DNA of 64,000 nt from Halalkalibacter urbisdiaboli (GTDB lineage Bacteria; Bacillota; Bacilli; Bacillales; Bacillaceae_D), in contig NZ_MVJM01000002.1 of NCBI RefSeq assembly GCF_002156385.1, positions 1,218,824 to 1,282,823 on the forward strand, written 5' to 3'. This document shows, piece after piece, positions 35,067 through 44,365 of this stretch. The notes below the pieces were generated by a model, which was not told where the DNA came from, did not search any database, and saw nothing but the letters and a program-made list of their open reading frames with translations. The first letter of the stretch is position 1. Every line of letters begins with the position of its first letter. The position numbers were made by a program, and so were the translations under genes.

Positions 35067-36640
35067 TAAGCAAGAACTTCAACGTCAATGGTCGCATGAT
35101 CTTCAATAACCACTGCTTTCTCCTCAAGTGGTGCTTTCGTAAACAATGTAACATCGGCTGTTTTCTCTCCAGCCGTTTTAACAAAGTATTCGATATTACG
35201 TACATTTTGAATGTCATTCAATTTCAGGTTCCTACAATTATAAATATCAACAAGTGGACCCTCCTCTACGTTAAGGGAAACCGAATCAAGTTTAATCTGT
35301 TTACATTCAGATAGACTAATGCCTCTTGTTGATTGAAGCGCTACATTTTTGAATACTAGACCTTCGAGTGGCATTTCCGGTAACCCTTTCACAACTAAGC
35401 CATCAGCAGCACCGATGCATTGCACATCTTGAATAGACATATTACGGAAAATAGGCGTTCTTTCTGATACAGGCTCCTCAACCATTGCCCGTTCTTCCTC
35501 TTTTGACAACACATAAAACATTTGGAAGACGATTGCTTCTTTTGCAATGTTCACCATTCGAATATTCCTAATCGTCACATTTTCCACAATTCCGCCGCGC
35601 CCTCGTGCACTTTTAAAACGAAGTCCTGTATCAGTTCCTATGAAGCTACAATCATTTACATGAATGTTTCGTACTCCTCCTGACATTTCACTCCCGATGA
35701 CAAAACCACCATGGCCACTGTAAACCTGACACCCATTAATCACAACATCTTCACATCGTTTGCCCAATTTACGACCGGCTTCATCTTTCCCTGACTTAAT
35801 GCAAATCGCATCATCACCAACATCAAAGATACAGTTTTCTATCAACGCATAGCGACATGACTCCAAGTCTAAGCCATCTCCATTTTGGGAATACCAAGGG
35901 TTTTTGACTTGAACATTTTGAATTGTCACATGCTCACAGACCCATGGATGAAGACACCACGCTGGGGAGTTCTTGAATGTTGGACCATCTAATAAAACTC
36001 GCTTCGAATGGCGGATGCTTAGTAAATTTGGACGGAGAAAATCACGAATCGATTCAAACTCTTTACTTTCTTTAGAGCCCGTTTTACGTAATTCTTGATA
36101 TCTCTCGTTCCCTTTCATCGCTTGCTCGGTCGGCCACCAGATCTCCGTTTCTGCAGTCTTTTCGACAACACCACCCGATTTTAGTAGCTTTTTCCACTTT
36201 GAATCCGTCATTTTAAATCGTTTCACTGGTCTCCAGGCATCACCTGAGCCATCAAATATACCACTCCCTGTAATCGCAACGTCCTGCAAGCCTTCACCAT
36301 CAATTGGAGATTGGCAGCGAACAATTTCTTCACCTTCAAAGCTGGATGCGATAAGCGGATAGTCATCAAATTGGCGACTAAACACAACAATTGCACCTGC
36401 TTCCACATGTAAATTTAGTTTGCTCTTTAAGCGAATCGGTCCAGTGTACCAAATGCCAGGTGGAATAATGACCTTTCCTCCACCTGCTTTTGAACATGCA
36501 TCAATTACCTGTCTAAATGCTTCTGTATTATCATGGACTCCATCACCGACAGCCGCAAAATCGGTTAATAGAAATGTTTGTTCTGGAATATTTGGCTGTA
36601 AAATCGTTATATGTTCTTGCATGGCTTGAGTAAACGTCAC
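35066..36640 (-). CDS. Intracellular GH28-family glycoside hydrolase (polygalacturonase-like)
   Basis: This 524-residue right-handed beta-helix protein has no signal peptide, so it should act on imported oligosaccharides. GH28 motifs are in order: NGDGLDLESC (NxD), GDDAICIKSGKD (catalytic DD), GHGGFVIGSEMSGG (G-H-G) and RFKSARGRGG (R-x-K). The N-terminal FAAVGDGVHDNTEAFRQV is the pectate-lyase-type start. The start is a GTG at 36640 after AAGGGGGGGG. A cre-like site lies 33 bases upstream. No pectin uptake or lyase genes are seen nearby, so a rhamnogalacturonan or other uronide substrate remains open. Confidence 0.88.
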   Translation of the reverse strand: MTFTQAMQEHITILQPNIPEQTFLLTDFAAVGDGVHDNTEAFRQVIDACSKAGGGKVIIPPGIWYTGPIRLKSKLNLHVEAGAIVVFSRQFDDYPLIASSFEGEEIVRCQSPIDGEGLQDVAITGSGIFDGSGDAWRPVKRFKMTDSKWKKLLKSGGVVEKTAETEIWWPTEQAMKGNERYQELRKTGSKESKEFESIRDFLRPNLLSIRHSKRVLLDGPTFKNSPAWCLHPWVCEHVTIQNVQVKNPWYSQNGDGLDLESCRYALIENCIFDVGDDAICIKSGKDEAGRKLGKRCEDVVINGCQVYSGHGGFVIGSEMSGGVRNIHVNDCSFIGTDTGLRFKSARGRGGIVENVTIRNIRMVNIAKEAIVFQMFYVLSKEEERAMVEEPVSERTPIFRNMSIQDVQCIGAADGLVVKGLPEMPLEGLVFKNVALQSTRGISLSECKQIKLDSVSLNVEEGPLVDIYNCRNLKLNDIQNVRNIEYFVKTAGEKTADVTLFTKAPLEEKAVVIEDHATIDVEVLA

Positions 36641-36672
36641 AAAAACCCCCCCTTAGTAAAATACGCAAAAAA

Positions 36673-36686
36673 TAATAGCGCTTTCA
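36673..36686 (-). promoter_or_regulatory. cre-like catabolite site upstream of the GH28 gene
   Basis: Minus strand TGAAAGCGCTATTA matches the CcpA consensus with one mismatch. It shares the AGCGCT core with the site at 31431. Confidence 0.5.
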
Positions 36687-36816
36687 TCTGATTATACGGG
36701 AGAGCTACCATAACATTAATAATCATTTCATAAGGAATCTCATTTTCCGCCTCTCTGAAAAATTAACTTTGACAGTCAGCACCTTTCTACGACCGTTTAA
36801 ATTTAACACCGAAAAG

Positions 36817-36861
36817 AGGGTGTCCAAAAAGGATCAAAAACAGTCCTTTTTGCGACACCCT
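36817..36861 (-). terminator. Terminator of the diguanylate cyclase gene
   Basis: AGGGTGTC.AAAAAGG / CCTTTTT..GACACCCT stem just after the stop codon. It belongs to the GxTGTxC hairpin group. Confidence 0.75.
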
Positions 36862-36866
36862 TTAGA

Positions 36867-38372
36867 TTAACGACGATTATTCTTCATGGCGTACATACGC
36901 TCATCTGCCTTTTTAATAAGACTTTCTTCATCTAAACCATCTTTAGGAAAACAACTAATTCCTAGACTTAGCGATAACTTCAAATGGATTGTTTGTTGAA
37001 AGGTAATCGGGGTTTCAATCCCTTTTTCAATCCATGCTTTTACGTTACTTGTTTTCTCTACATGATCGAGTAGAAGCATAAACTCATCCCCACCTTGGCG
37101 ACTAACTATCCCCGACTGGCCAACCGCATCCGATAAAAGCTTAGCAATAAATTGAAGAACCTGATCACCTACTGGATGACCATATAGGTCGTTAATTTCT
37201 TTAAATTTATCTAAGTCAATCATAAAGAGAGAAAAGGATTCACCCTGCCGTATTCGTTTAATAAAATTCTGCTGAAAGCTTGTACGATTATGAAGACCTG
37301 TTAATGGATCATGATACGCTAAGTAGTTCAGTTGTTGTTCAGTCTTCTTCATTTTTGTTATGTCCCGAAGCATTAAAAATTGAACCACTTCATCATCGAT
37401 TAAAGCGAAATCAGAATCTAGCATCAGTGTTCGTACCCTGCCTGCTTTATCTAAAAGTTCATACTCGACATTTTGAAGTGGCTTCTGTTTTCCAAAGATG
37501 TGCTTATATTTCATTAATTCAGCTTCCTTGCTATTAACCCTCATTAAGTCAAAAATGACTTTACCTTGTAATTGTGACGTCGGTATTTGTAGGTAATTCG
37601 ATACAATCGGATTTGCATCACGAATGACAGCTTGTTTATCTAGAACGATAATTCCAATCGGCGCTCGTTCAAATAACACTTTATACTGCTTATCAAGGGA
37701 TGGAAGAAAATCATATTTTCTCATACTAATATATATCGCAATCGACCAAAAAATTGTTCCATGAGGGGTAAAATAGGTAAAGTAGTTCAGTTGACTTTTA
37801 ACAAAAAATTGCCCAAACACCATCACAATCGTCCAAACGATAAATAAGACCATCCCTATTAGCCAGATTTTCGCAACTTGGTGATTCGTTCTCAATTTCT
37901 TTATTAATAACGTAGCAATAATCGTCAAATAGCTTACTTCTACGACCCAATAGAAGAAGAGACCAATTCCAGGAGAAAAAGAAATCCTGTCTCCTATGAT
38001 AAAGTCCCTAAACATCCAGCCATCAATCGGTTGAGTTAAAAGCAATGCAATCGATGGCAAAAATAACAGTTTATAACCAAATGAATATTTCGTTTCATAC
38101 ACACGATCGTTTAAAAGCCATAAATTAAAAGTAAGCATCGTTACAATAATAACGGCAGGAAAATTCCAATATAGAAGAATCGCCTTAACTTGCTCGGGTG
38201 AAACTATTAACATGTAGAACGAACCTAAAAACCAACACGCAAGAAAAACATACGATACTGAGGCCGTGATATGTTTGGCACTTCGATAATTATTACGAAG
38301 CGTAATTGTTGCTAAATAAACATAAAAATAGGAAGGCAATAAATAAACGAGTGCTCCTAAATAAATATTCAT
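36867..38372 (-). CDS. Diguanylate cyclase with 7TM sensor, PAS and GGDEF domains
   Basis: In this ~501-residue protein, the first ~220 residues form seven membrane helices of the histidine-kinase-N-terminal-7TM type. A PAS domain follows around residues 230-330 (FERAPIGIIVLDKQAVI). The GGDEF domain comes last, with DPLTGLHNRTSF at its start and an intact RQGGDEFMLLLD site. It should make cyclic di-GMP in response to a membrane or PAS-bound signal. The ATG at 38372 is eight bases behind AGGGGG and is preferred over an upstream ATG. It is a single gene. Confidence 0.9.
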   Translation of the reverse strand: MNIYLGALVYLLPSYFYVYLATITLRNNYRSAKHITASVSYVFLACWFLGSFYMLIVSPEQVKAILLYWNFPAVIIVTMLTFNLWLLNDRVYETKYSFGYKLLFLPSIALLLTQPIDGWMFRDFIIGDRISFSPGIGLFFYWVVEVSYLTIIATLLIKKLRTNHQVAKIWLIGMVLFIVWTIVMVFGQFFVKSQLNYFTYFTPHGTIFWSIAIYISMRKYDFLPSLDKQYKVLFERAPIGIIVLDKQAVIRDANPIVSNYLQIPTSQLQGKVIFDLMRVNSKEAELMKYKHIFGKQKPLQNVEYELLDKAGRVRTLMLDSDFALIDDEVVQFLMLRDITKMKKTEQQLNYLAYHDPLTGLHNRTSFQQNFIKRIRQGESFSLFMIDLDKFKEINDLYGHPVGDQVLQFIAKLLSDAVGQSGIVSRQGGDEFMLLLDHVEKTSNVKAWIEKGIETPITFQQTIHLKLSLSLGISCFPKDGLDEESLIKKADERMYAMKNNRR

Positions 38373-38447
38373 GGAAGTTTGCCCCCTGGTCATAGTTCGT
38401 TATTCCTATTTTACAACTGTTACTACTATTTTGGATACATTTTTTTA

Positions 38448-39041
38448 TCACGATCTTTTTGAAACAAACCGATTCTCCTCTATCCAGAAACGCCAAGGAT
38501 ACTCTTTCGCTTCACCACTGTTTTCTATCCCAATTCTTCTCCCTGTTTGAATCGCAGTTGGCTGTATCCCCTCCGCAAAATAAAGCAATTTTGAGTCACA
38601 CGTTAAACCATAATCAGCCTTATCGATACCAAGTGCCTTTGTTAATTTACCCGGGCCATTTGTCAAATCTTCAAGACGCTTCGCCTTTGGACGCCTTTGC
38701 TGCATTAACTCTATTCCAATATAGGGTTCAAGGGCTCGGATTAATACCGCCTCTGGAGCATGAAGGCTGCCGCTTACGACATTCACAAGATGGTGGGTAT
38801 GCATTGTATACACGTAAAAATGGCCTGGAGGCCCGAACATGATCTCTGTTCTTTTCGTGCGACGATTGCCATAGCTGTGTGCAGCTTTATCGTCAGGTCC
38901 AATATACGCTTCTGTTTCAACGATATAGCCAGCCGCGATTCCTTCGGTTGTTTCTTTCACTAAAAGCTTCCCTAATAACTCTTGCGCCAATGTCAGCGTA
39001 GGCTGTTCGTAAAAGGCTTGGTTAAGAGGAATGATACTCAT
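38448..39041 (-). CDS. 3-methyladenine DNA glycosylase (AAG/MPG family)
   Basis: This ~197-residue base-excision enzyme removes alkylated purines. Family motifs: ELLGKLLV near residue 23, GYIVETEAYIGPDDKAAHSY with the catalytic Glu, FYVYTMHTHHLVNVV, and LTNGPGKLTKALGI near residue 127. It matches the bacterial AAG-type glycosylases in length. The second of two tandem ATGs is better spaced from GAGGTG. It is a single gene. Confidence 0.92.
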   Translation of the reverse strand: MSIIPLNQAFYEQPTLTLAQELLGKLLVKETTEGIAAGYIVETEAYIGPDDKAAHSYGNRRTKRTEIMFGPPGHFYVYTMHTHHLVNVVSGSLHAPEAVLIRALEPYIGIELMQQRRPKAKRLEDLTNGPGKLTKALGIDKADYGLTCDSKLLYFAEGIQPTAIQTGRRIGIENSGEAKEYPWRFWIEENRFVSKRS

Positions 39042-39064
39042 CATTTCACCTCATTTAAAATATA

Positions 39065-39107
39065 GGGATGTCCTAAAGGCTCTACTCTTAACCTTTTAGG
39101 ACATCCC
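39065..39107 (-). terminator. Hairpin between the GbsR-type and glycosylase genes
   Basis: GGGATGTCCTAAAGG/CCTTTTAGGACATCCC stem. It terminates the GbsR-type gene. Confidence 0.8.
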
Positions 39108-39116
39108 CGATCGAGA

Positions 39117-39656
39117 TTATTTATCTTTTTCTTTAGGAATTAATTCAAAGATTTTATTTGATTCAATGCTATCAACGAGACGATTTAACCAATCGTAGTA
39201 CTGCAATGCATACTCCAGTTTTTTCTTATCTTCCTCTGCCACGGCTTTTAATTCGGAAGAGACCTGCTCATTCTCAATCATCTCATCAATTTCAGCTAAT
39301 GATTTCTGAATGGCATTCATATTTGCTGATATTGCCATTCTCCATTTAACAGAAAATAAGTCAGAGAATGTTTCATACCAATCATCCAAGGATTGATACC
39401 AATCCTTTCTTGTTCCCTTTTTCCATACCTTTTCGACCATTTTCAACTCTTGAAGCTGTCTAACGGACGTACTCATGCTTGTTTTACTCATTCCAAGCTG
39501 ATCCTTCATACAGTCAAGTGTCATTGGTTCTTCACTAAAATACAACAGTCCATATAATCGTCCAACTGACGGTGTAATTCCGTATAAATTCATATTTTGA
39601 GCCATTGAATCAATGACACGGTTTCTAGCTTGCTCTAATTTATCCTTTTCAGACAT
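39117..39656 (-). CDS. GbsR-family (MarR-like) transcriptional regulator
   Basis: This 179-residue winged-helix regulator has DSMAQNMNLYGITPSVGRLYG near the N-terminus and GMSKTSMSTSVRQLQEL as recognition helix, both typical of GbsR proteins. The C-terminal half is helical (dimerisation or effector binding). GbsR of B. subtilis senses choline and represses glycine-betaine genes. No gbsA, gbsB or opu genes are adjacent here, so the target is unknown. The third of three possible starts is best spaced from AGGGA. Confidence 0.85.
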   Translation of the reverse strand: MSEKDKLEQARNRVIDSMAQNMNLYGITPSVGRLYGLLYFSEEPMTLDCMKDQLGMSKTSMSTSVRQLQELKMVEKVWKKGTRKDWYQSLDDWYETFSDLFSVKWRMAISANMNAIQKSLAEIDEMIENEQVSSELKAVAEEDKKKLEYALQYYDWLNRLVDSIESNKIFELIPKEKDK

Positions 39657-39803
39657 CCCCATCACTTCCCTGGCTTTTATGTATAGGGTATCATAACACT
39701 TTTAAAAGTAAAAATGGAAAGTAGGCAGATTTGTGCGTGTCTCGGGGCAATCCTAAAAATACAAGTAGACTATCAAAATTGTTGGAATTGATCGTGGTGC
39801 TGA

Positions 39804-39920
39804 CTTAATGTAGCTTACGATTATCAAGTGCGACCGGTATATGGTCTTGAAGATAACTGGCGTGGTCTTGTTGTACCAGCTTATATGGATATTGATTCAA
39901 TTGAAAGTTCACAGGATTAA
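39804..39920 (+). pseudogene. Short remnant of an unidentified gene
   Basis: A 38-codon open stretch without start or ribosome site reads like genuine protein (YDYQVRPVYGLEDNWRGL, VVPAYMDIDSIESSQD) and ends in TAA. A neighbouring frame just upstream reads GIDRGADL. I do not recognise the family. It is probably the tail of a gene destroyed by deletion and frameshift. Confidence 0.35.
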
Positions 39921-39994
39921 CGTTTAAGGGTAACTAACTAATAACAGGTCAGGTTGATATGGTAGCTTCGAAGTCGAACAATTATATTAGCTAC

Positions 39995-40037
39995 GGGGGT
40001 GTCTAAAAAGTTAAGAATGAACCTTTTGGACACCCCC
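39995..40037 (-). terminator. Hairpin after the acetyltransferase gene
   Basis: GGGGGTGTCTAAAAAGTT/AACCTTTTGGACACCCCC stem, 23 bases after the acetyltransferase stop. It belongs to the GxTGTxC hairpin group. Confidence 0.7.
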
Positions 40038-40059
40038 TTTATAATTATCGTCTTCGCTG

Positions 40060-40506
40060 TCATAGATTTTGAGACAAACGAATCATGTCCCTACACTGAA
40101 TACCATTCTCGAAAATTTCTTCTGGATAGTGCTTAATGAAAAAGTCTATATCAACACCAATCATTCTAAATCCACATTTTTGATAAAGAGCAAGCTGTCC
40201 TATGCTGGAATTTCCAGTCCCAACTTCAATTGTTTTGTACCCTTTTGTTTTGGCTGTTTCAATTGCATCCCTTACTAAAAGTTTCCCTATGCCTCTACCA
40301 TGCTGTTCTTCTGCAACTGCAATGTTCACTAACTCCACAGTTTCAGGTCTTGTCGGGAGCAGTACATAGACACCAATAACTTTGGAATCACTTTCAGCTA
40401 TAAAGCATTCCCCCCTTTTTACATAATCATCGACAATGTGTCGAGATGGGTCTGCTAATAACAGTAAATACATTGGCGGTGTTTCCCCAATTTTTAGTTT
40501 CCTAAT
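40060..40506 (-). CDS. GNAT-family N-acetyltransferase with probable non-standard start codon
   Basis: The GNAT domain has the acetyl-CoA loop EEQHGRGIGKLLV and ends GNSSIGQLALYQKCGFRMIG and GIQCRDMIRL. The first ATG (40473) would remove the opening strand of the fold. The in-frame sequence upstream (IRKLKIGETPPM) reads as the natural N-terminus, but offers only ATT (40506) or ATA (40512) behind AAGGA. A rare start codon or a recently lost ATG is likely. The substrate is unknown. If the ATG is used, the protein is 137 residues. Confidence 0.75.
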   Translation of the reverse strand: MRKLKIGETPPMYLLLLADPSRHIVDDYVKRGECFIAESDSKVIGVYVLLPTRPETVELVNIAVAEEQHGRGIGKLLVRDAIETAKTKGYKTIEVGTGNSSIGQLALYQKCGFRMIGVDIDFFIKHYPEEIFENGIQCRDMIRLSQNL

Positions 40507-40610
40507 CTTTATAGTTCCTTCCCCCTATTAAACGTAATGTCACCTTTCATCATTTCCTATCTTACTAATCTGCCACAATTGACATTAACTCTCTTGCTTT
40601 CGATCATCCT

Positions 40611-42347
40611 TTAAGACATGACTTTTAAGGGGGTATCTTGCTCTGATTGTATCAATCGTTTATAGACGGTCCCATTGCTTACTAACTGTTCATGATTGCC
40701 TTGTTCAACAAGTCGTCCGCGATTCAAAACAAAAATGCAATCGGCATTTCTAATTGTTGAAAGGCGATGAGCAATGATGATCGTTGTTTTCCCTTTTCGG
40801 TAGGCATCAATGTTTTCTTGAATGAGCCGTTCTGAAATTAAATCAAGGGCAGAAGTCGCTTCATCTAGAATCAAGATTTCTGGATCGCGAATCAGTGCAC
40901 GTGCAATCGCGATTCGTTGTCGTTGCCCTCCTGATAAGGTAATTCCGCGTTCACCAATAAAGGTGTCATAGCCATCAGGAAGGGTAAGAATAAATTCGTG
41001 GATAAGGGCTGCTTGGCAAATGCGGTACAATTGGTCATCACTTACCTCTTCCATCCCCATGAGTATGTTATTCCTTACCGTATTCGGGTAAAGGTATGGC
41101 TCCTGAAAAACAATCGCTACGCGGTTTGACCAGTCCGAACGCTCAATAGTTTTCAATGGCTTACCGTTCACAAGAATAACCCCTTTTATCGGCTCGTAAA
41201 ACCGGATTAATAACTGGGCTATGGTCGACTTTCCACCACCACTTGTGCCGACGATGGCGACTTTACGTCCAATTGGAAAATCAAGATCTAACGCTGATAA
41301 AATTGGTTCGTCCGCTTCCTCGTAAGAAAACTGAATATCCTTTACTTGCAAGGAGGTGATGGTTTCATGAAGTGGTTCCGTCCCATTTTGCCAGGTAGGA
41401 GAATCCATGACTTTTCTGACGCGGTCAAGACTTGCTAATTTTGCAGAGAATCCCATGACCATGTTAAAAAGATTTTGGAAAGAAGATACCAATTGGTTGC
41501 TAAATTGGTATAACACGACAAACACACCTATCGACATCTCCCCTCGTAATACCATCAACCCACCATAGCCTAATATGAAAAGGGTTACGCCCCATTTTAT
41601 TGGCTCACTACTAATTAATTGTAGATTTAAAAGTTTTCCCTCTTGCATGACTGAATCAAAATACTTCGCGAAATACCGCTCATAAATTCGTTTCTCCCAA
41701 TCCATACGATGGTACGCAATAACTTCTCTTGTCGATGAAATGCCTTCTTCCATATGGACAATCAGCTGTGAACGAGTCTCCTGAACTTGCTTTGCTTTTT
41801 CCTTAATTCTGCTTGAGAAGTACCTCCCTAATAAAACATAGATGATACAGCATCCAAGACTAAACACTAGAATAAGAGGGCTATTATACCCGACAATAAA
41901 AAATAAAATAAATGCAGCTGCGAATTGCTGGAGTCCTCTAGGGATGTCGTTTCCAATCATCCCTCCTACTGTTCCAATATCATTCACAACATAATGAACA
42001 TACGAGCCTGTTCGTTCTTTTTGCAACGCTGATGCAGGGATTTGATACATGAACTTCATAAAGTTTTGTACCAAATGCTCGGTTATTGCTGCATTCGTTT
42101 TGTGAATCATATGCGGGCCGAATGTAAATAAAAACGAATAAGCCACAAACGCTATTATCATTAAAAGTAGGATATAATGGACGTTTTGATAATTTTGTGC
42201 GATTAGTACATCATCAATCAGCGTTTGTTGCAGGCCAATCGTAGCTAAAAATGCATAGGACTCTGCAATCATTAACATTGTCGCAAATACGACCATCCCT
42301 TTTACTGGGGATACATAGGTGGCTAACCATTTGATATTTTGTTTCAT
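40611..42347 (-). CDS. ABC exporter half-transporter (permease + ATPase), second subunit
   Basis: This 578-residue protein has six membrane helices in the first ~320 residues. The nucleotide-binding domain contains GTSGGGKST (Walker A), TLSGGQRQRIAIARA (signature) and ILILDEATSALD (Walker B). HRLSTI is the switch His. It has the layout of type IV exporters. Its ATG lies two bases from the end of the partner gene (stop at 42349), so it probably forms a heterodimer with the upstream subunit. The cargo cannot be told. No peptide precursor or resistance gene is adjacent. Confidence 0.9.
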   Translation of the reverse strand: MKQNIKWLATYVSPVKGMVVFATMLMIAESYAFLATIGLQQTLIDDVLIAQNYQNVHYILLLMIIAFVAYSFLFTFGPHMIHKTNAAITEHLVQNFMKFMYQIPASALQKERTGSYVHYVVNDIGTVGGMIGNDIPRGLQQFAAAFILFFIVGYNSPLILVFSLGCCIIYVLLGRYFSSRIKEKAKQVQETRSQLIVHMEEGISSTREVIAYHRMDWEKRIYERYFAKYFDSVMQEGKLLNLQLISSEPIKWGVTLFILGYGGLMVLRGEMSIGVFVVLYQFSNQLVSSFQNLFNMVMGFSAKLASLDRVRKVMDSPTWQNGTEPLHETITSLQVKDIQFSYEEADEPILSALDLDFPIGRKVAIVGTSGGGKSTIAQLLIRFYEPIKGVILVNGKPLKTIERSDWSNRVAIVFQEPYLYPNTVRNNILMGMEEVSDDQLYRICQAALIHEFILTLPDGYDTFIGERGITLSGGQRQRIAIARALIRDPEILILDEATSALDLISERLIQENIDAYRKGKTTIIIAHRLSTIRNADCIFVLNRGRLVEQGNHEQLVSNGTVYKRLIQSEQDTPLKVMS

Positions 42348-42348
42348 C

Positions 42349-44121
42349 TTATGCCCCCTCTAATGCTTTTCCAGCAGCAAGTTGATAAAAGGCCCCTTCT
42401 CGCATCATCAATTCCTCAAACGTCCCCATTTCTAGTACACGTCCTTTTTCTATGAGGACAATCTTGTTATAATCCTTTATTGTTGATAAACGATGGGCAA
42501 CCGTGATGGTTGTTCGTCCTTCCATTAGTAGTTGCAAAGCAGCCTGCACTTCTTTTTCACTGATCGTATCGAGCGATGCAGTCGCTTCATCTAGTAAAAT
42601 GATCGGAGGATTCTTAATAAACATCCGCGCAATGGAAATCCGTTGCTTTTGGCCACCAGACAGTTTGACTCCCCGCTCCCCAAGTAACGTATCATAGCCT
42701 TGTGGGAGCTCACAAATAAAATCATGGGCATATGCACCCTTTGCAGCAGCAACGACCTCTTCAAAACTGGCATCAGGACAACCAAACAAGATGTTGTCAC
42801 GAACACTAGCGCCAAATAAATATGTCTCTTGAAACACAAAGCCGAGGTTCGCCCGTAAATCTTGAAAAGAGAGCTCCTGAATTGGAATCCTATCAAGTAA
42901 GATAGCTCCATCTGTCGGATCGTAAAATCGGCCAATGAGCTTAAGTACGGTTGATTTTCCGTTTCCACTCGCTCCAACGAGTGCAACCTTTTCACCAGGA
43001 TTAACGGTTAATTCAAACTTGTCTAACACCTTTGGACCATCTGTGTATTGAAATGAAACTTGGTCAAATGTGATAAGCCCATTTGATGTTGGAAGTGAGG
43101 TTTTTTGTGCGGACTCTGTTACGAGTGGGGTAAGTTTTAAAAATCGATATAGTTTTTCTGCCTGATTCATTAGAACCTTTTGTTCAGTGATGGACGTAAC
43201 GACAACCGTTAAAATATGCATCGTTTGAAAATAATAAAGCAAAAAGGCTACAAATGCCCCCGTTGATAGCTCCCCAATTTGTGAGAGATGGACCCCGTAA
43301 ATAATAATAGCGATACCCCCGATGTAATACGACATCCGGCGGTTCGTCCCTCGCCAAAAGGCAAACCAGTAGGTTGTAATCATGCGGTCATTTAATTGCC
43401 TGTGCTGCTGCTTTACGCGCTCTAAATCCCATGCTTCGGCAGCATTTGCACGGAGGTCTGCCAATGAAGCGATGCTTTCATAAATTTTTTGATTAAAATG
43501 AATACGCTCTGTTGCTAATTTCTTGGAGTTAATGGATGCTTTTCTCTCGAGGTAAGGTCCGAAAAGATAATATAAGAAGAAGCTAGGAATGAGGATAAGA
43601 CTTAATTTAAGACTAATCGTTGCCATTAAAATAATGGAAATAAGTGAGAAAATTAATCCATTAATCATTCCAGGGAAATGCAGTCGATATAACTGTTGTA
43701 GAGAAGCCACCTCTGTATTCATTAGAGATAAACTTTCTCCAATTGGATGCTTTTCGAAATAAGCAAACCCTAGTTTTCGTAAATGTGTGTAAATGGCAAA
43801 TTGCATATCGCGCGAGGCTCTTTCCTGTAACGATCGTTGAGTTAGATTCCGAACGGCTGTAAATGCTATCGTTAAGAGAACTAAAAGGGCTATTAATCCG
43901 ATAAGCACCATAAACTGTTTTGATGACTCTGCTGCTAAAACTGAGTCAATAAAGTATTGAATAAATTTCGGAATCGCAAGTTCTACCCCCGTAACGACGA
44001 AGCCGCAGAAGATTAGCAGGCAAAGCATGAAGGCATAGGGACGTAAAAAAGACAACGTCCAAACATACACGGTACGTTGACGAATTGCTTTGCTCCCTGT
44101 TTGACTTGAGTATTCGCTCAT
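42349..44121 (-). CDS. ABC exporter half-transporter (permease + ATPase), first subunit
   Basis: This 590-residue protein has the same layout: membrane domain, then GASGNGKST (Walker A), KLSGGQKQRISIARM (signature), IILLDEATASLD (Walker B) and the switch HRLSTI. Both subunits keep a Glu after the Walker B Asp, so neither ATP site is obviously degenerate. The ribosome site is AAAGGAGG. It is the first gene of a two-gene operon with a ~240 bp upstream region. The substrate is unknown. Confidence 0.9.
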   Translation of the reverse strand: MSEYSSQTGSKAIRQRTVYVWTLSFLRPYAFMLCLLIFCGFVVTGVELAIPKFIQYFIDSVLAAESSKQFMVLIGLIALLVLLTIAFTAVRNLTQRSLQERASRDMQFAIYTHLRKLGFAYFEKHPIGESLSLMNTEVASLQQLYRLHFPGMINGLIFSLISIILMATISLKLSLILIPSFFLYYLFGPYLERKASINSKKLATERIHFNQKIYESIASLADLRANAAEAWDLERVKQQHRQLNDRMITTYWFAFWRGTNRRMSYYIGGIAIIIYGVHLSQIGELSTGAFVAFLLYYFQTMHILTVVVTSITEQKVLMNQAEKLYRFLKLTPLVTESAQKTSLPTSNGLITFDQVSFQYTDGPKVLDKFELTVNPGEKVALVGASGNGKSTVLKLIGRFYDPTDGAILLDRIPIQELSFQDLRANLGFVFQETYLFGASVRDNILFGCPDASFEEVVAAAKGAYAHDFICELPQGYDTLLGERGVKLSGGQKQRISIARMFIKNPPIILLDEATASLDTISEKEVQAALQLLMEGRTTITVAHRLSTIKDYNKIVLIEKGRVLEMGTFEELMMREGAFYQLAAGKALEGA

Positions 44122-44284
44122 TTTATCCTCCTTTCAAGGGATGTTAAAATATGTATTATAAAAATATATCAATTAATCATTGTGTTTACAATATTATTTT
44201 GCATTTATGTTTAAATTTTCTAAATTATATACAACTATTCACATACCCCTTTTAGCTTTTAAAAAACAGCTACTGTAACAGAAA

Positions 44285-44315
44285 AGAGACACAAATCAGT
44301 ACGGTTTGCATCTCT
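44285..44315 (-). terminator. Terminator of the two-component operon
   Basis: AGAGACACAAATC/GGTTTGCATCTCT imperfect stem followed by a T-rich run on the minus strand, 50 bases after the kinase stop. Confidence 0.65.
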
Positions 44316-44365
44316 TCATGTATTCCCAAGTATTCCGAGAGCTGTTAAATATCTGGCACTCTCTT

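Larger units (their letters stand above)
39666..40059. other. Mostly gene-free stretch with a coding relic
   Basis: About 390 bp holding a short coding relic (39804-39920) and a hairpin (39995-40037). No intact gene was seen. Confidence 0.4.

Noticed and set aside
34044-36640. Complete pectin-degradation island
   Set aside because: Only one GH28 enzyme and one oxidoreductase are present. No lyase, uronate isomerase or uptake system is in view, so a whole pathway cannot be claimed.
40611-44121. Lantibiotic or bacteriocin export system
   Set aside because: No precursor peptide, modification enzyme or immunity gene is adjacent, and the exporter lacks an N-terminal peptidase domain.
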